A stretch of 64,000 nucleotides of DNA from assembly GCF_904846675.1 (NCBI RefSeq), contig NZ_CAJHBT010000004.1:62001-126000 (forward strand), read 5' to 3'. The stretch is from Psychrobacter urativorans. Lineage in GTDB: Bacteria; Pseudomonadota; Gammaproteobacteria; Pseudomonadales; Moraxellaceae. This document shows, in pieces, positions 63,045 to 64,000 of this stretch. The notes below the pieces were generated by a model. It ran no database searches. It was not told the origin of the DNA and worked only from the letters and a program-made list of their open reading frames with translations. The position numbers and the translations under genes are program-made. Within the stretch, counting starts at the first letter, position 1; every line of letters starts with the position of its first letter.

Positions 63045-63768
63045 ATGATCAATCAATCATTGGATAAAAACTTCCAAAGCAACAGCAATCCTTACCAGGC
63101 TCGCAGCAAGAGCAGCATCCAAGTAAGCCCTGAGGTATTATCAAAGGAGTACCCAAACGGTAAGCTCGCGCGCAAAACGGCCATCATTACTGACGCTGAC
63201 AGTGGTATCGGACAGGCGGTAGCAATATTATTTGCCAAAGAAGGCGCGGATGTGGTGGTCAGCTACTTATGTGAAGATGAAGACGCCAAAGTCACTCAGC
63301 AGCATGTAGAGTCTTACGGTTGCCGCTGTGTATTGGTGGCCTCCGACTTATCTTCCGAGGACAACTGCTAACAGCTTATTGATAAAGCAGTTTCTGAATT
63401 TGGCAAAATTGATATCTTAGTTAACAACGCCGGACGGCAGGTTGAACAGCAGTGTCTTACCGATATCAGCACCGAGCAGCTGAATAACACCGTTCATACC
63501 AACTTTTATCCGCACTTTTAGTTAAGTAAGTTTGCGCTGCCTTATATGCAGTCCGGTAGCATCATCATTAATACCACCTCGATCACTGCTTATCGTCGCT
63601 TCATTTAGCTCTGATGAGATCAAAGCGTTCGGACAAAATATGCCGATGGGACGTGCCGGTCAGCGCAATGAGGTTGCGCCAGCTTACTTGCATCTGGTTA
63701 GTGACGACGCCAGCTTCGTCACCGGTCAAGTGATTCATGTCAATGGTGGTGAGATTGTTGGTGGCTAG
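63045..63768 (+). pseudogene. Decayed short-chain dehydrogenase/reductase (YhxC/YghA-like SDR)
   Basis: The first frame starts at ATG 63045 and encodes the N-terminal extension and Rossmann motif: ARKTAIITDADSGIGQAVAI, where the usual TGGxSGIG is altered to TDADSGIG. It stops at TAA 63369-63371 but continues in frame with DKAVSEFGKIDILVNNAGRQ, then another stop (TAG near 63522) and IIINTTSITAY. The following frame, shifted, resumes with SFSSDEIKAFGQNMPMGRAG and ends DASFVTGQVIHVNGGEIV. The segment with the catalytic YxxxK is deleted. Two stops, a frame shift and a deletion make activity impossible. Confidence 0.88.
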
Positions 63769-63781
63769 TGATATTGTAAAA

Positions 63782-63895
63782 TTAGTTATTTTTACCATTT
63801 TTGCACGACATAAAACCTATCGCCACAAAGCCTAGGATTAGAGCGACAATCAAGCTTGGTTGCAATGCCAGTTGGGAGCGAAGTTGAGGTAACAT
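63782..63895 (-). CDS. Small putative single-pass membrane peptide
   Basis: This 37-residue frame starts at ATG 63895 and has a hydrophobic segment PSLIVALILGFVAIGFMSC followed by a short basic tail KNGKN. No strong ribosome-binding site is seen (only AAAAAG directly before the ATG), and no family is recognised. It lies between the SDR remnant and the DUF465 gene. It could be a genuine small membrane protein or chance. Confidence 0.3.
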   Translation of the reverse strand: MLPQLRSQLALQPSLIVALILGFVAIGFMSCKNGKNN

Positions 63896-63916
63896 CTTTT
63901 TAACATGTCCTAAAAA

Positions 63917-64000
63917 TTAGGAAGTTTTTAATTTGTTTTTATCAATTATTTTATAAATCTCATATTTAAGCTGTAGTTTTCGGCGCTTCATTTGCTCAAT
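63917..64000 (-). CDS. DUF465/YdcH-family protein, C-terminal end only (cut by window edge)
   Basis: The last 27 codons and stop of a minus-strand gene enter from the right edge. The translation includes IEQMKRRKLQLKYEIYKIID, which matches the conserved C-terminal helix of DUF465 (YdcH) proteins, typically LKxRKLxLKDEI. The family consists of small helical coiled-coil proteins of about 70 residues with unknown function. The remainder is outside the window. Confidence 0.6.
   Translation of the reverse strand: MEQMKRRKLQLKYEIYKIIDKNKLKTS

Noticed and set aside
1-64000. CRISPR arrays, prophage genes, insertion sequences, tRNA or rRNA genes
   Set aside because: I looked for regularly spaced repeats, transposase or integrase motifs and rRNA/tRNA sequence blocks and found none convincing. 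The tandem repeats found have only two copies and no spacers.

Overview
The window looks like a chromosomal segment of a gammaproteobacterium of the family Moraxellaceae, most probably Psychrobacter. The base composition is moderately AT-rich. Core genes (minCDE, ahpC/oxyR, radC, coaBC, ccmABCDE, metNIQ, a complete pil/chp chemosensory cluster) are of the Pseudomonas/Moraxellaceae type. Intergenic DNA is AT-rich, and operons are often closed by strong hairpin/T-tract terminators. The genus is an inference from protein resemblance; no rRNA gene is present to confirm it. I saw no tRNA, rRNA, CRISPR, prophage or intact insertion sequence.

Layout. 1-3.3 kb: a YeiH-type transporter (cut by the left edge) divergent from its LysR-type regulator YeiE, then two tandem universal stress proteins duplicated together with their promoters. 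3.3-15.4 kb: housekeeping and transport genes (PreP-like M16 peptidase, serine hydrolase, two Nudix hydrolases, HPP membrane protein, MpaB-type oxygenase, NhaA, TauE/SafE permease) and an N-terminally truncated dicarboxylate symporter. 15.6-25 kb: FadE, RadC, CoaBC, a second TauE/SafE permease, a histone-deacetylase-like hydrolase, a YbjN protein and an unknown helical protein. 25.2-28.6 kb: cytochrome c maturation genes ccmABCD and, after a terminator-like hairpin, ccmE; ccmFGH are absent. 28.7-32.5 kb: aldo/keto reductase and the methionine ABC importer metNIQ. 32.9-37.4 kb: a two-component system with an unusual kinase, next to an orphan periplasmic adaptor lipoprotein.

38.2-50.8 kb is the functional centrepiece: pilG-pilH-pilI-pilJ-chpA plus a CheW-like gene, the Pil-Chp chemosensory pathway that controls type IV pili and twitching. 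The 662 bp between pilJ and chpA hold what may be a decayed pilK (CheR-like) gene. 51-56 kb: cytochrome b561, minCDE, a protein with a voltage-sensor-like N-terminus, and a YihG-type acyltransferase. 56.7-64 kb: OmpA-like lipoprotein, imelysin followed by a decayed DUF1513 gene, a YgjP-type metallopeptidase interrupted by one amber codon, a TPMT-like methyltransferase, oxyR divergent from ahpC, a decayed short-chain dehydrogenase, and the C-terminal end of a DUF465 protein at the right edge.

The most notable themes are gene decay (four clear broken genes and one possible), low-complexity or metal-ligand-rich inserts inside otherwise conserved enzymes (histidine kinase, CoaBC, adaptor protein), and three very long intergenic hairpins without terminator T-tracts. 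I did not find a convincing new multi-gene system. The best candidates for something undescribed are the split-ATPase histidine kinase with its orphan adaptor, and the pore-less voltage-sensor-like protein.
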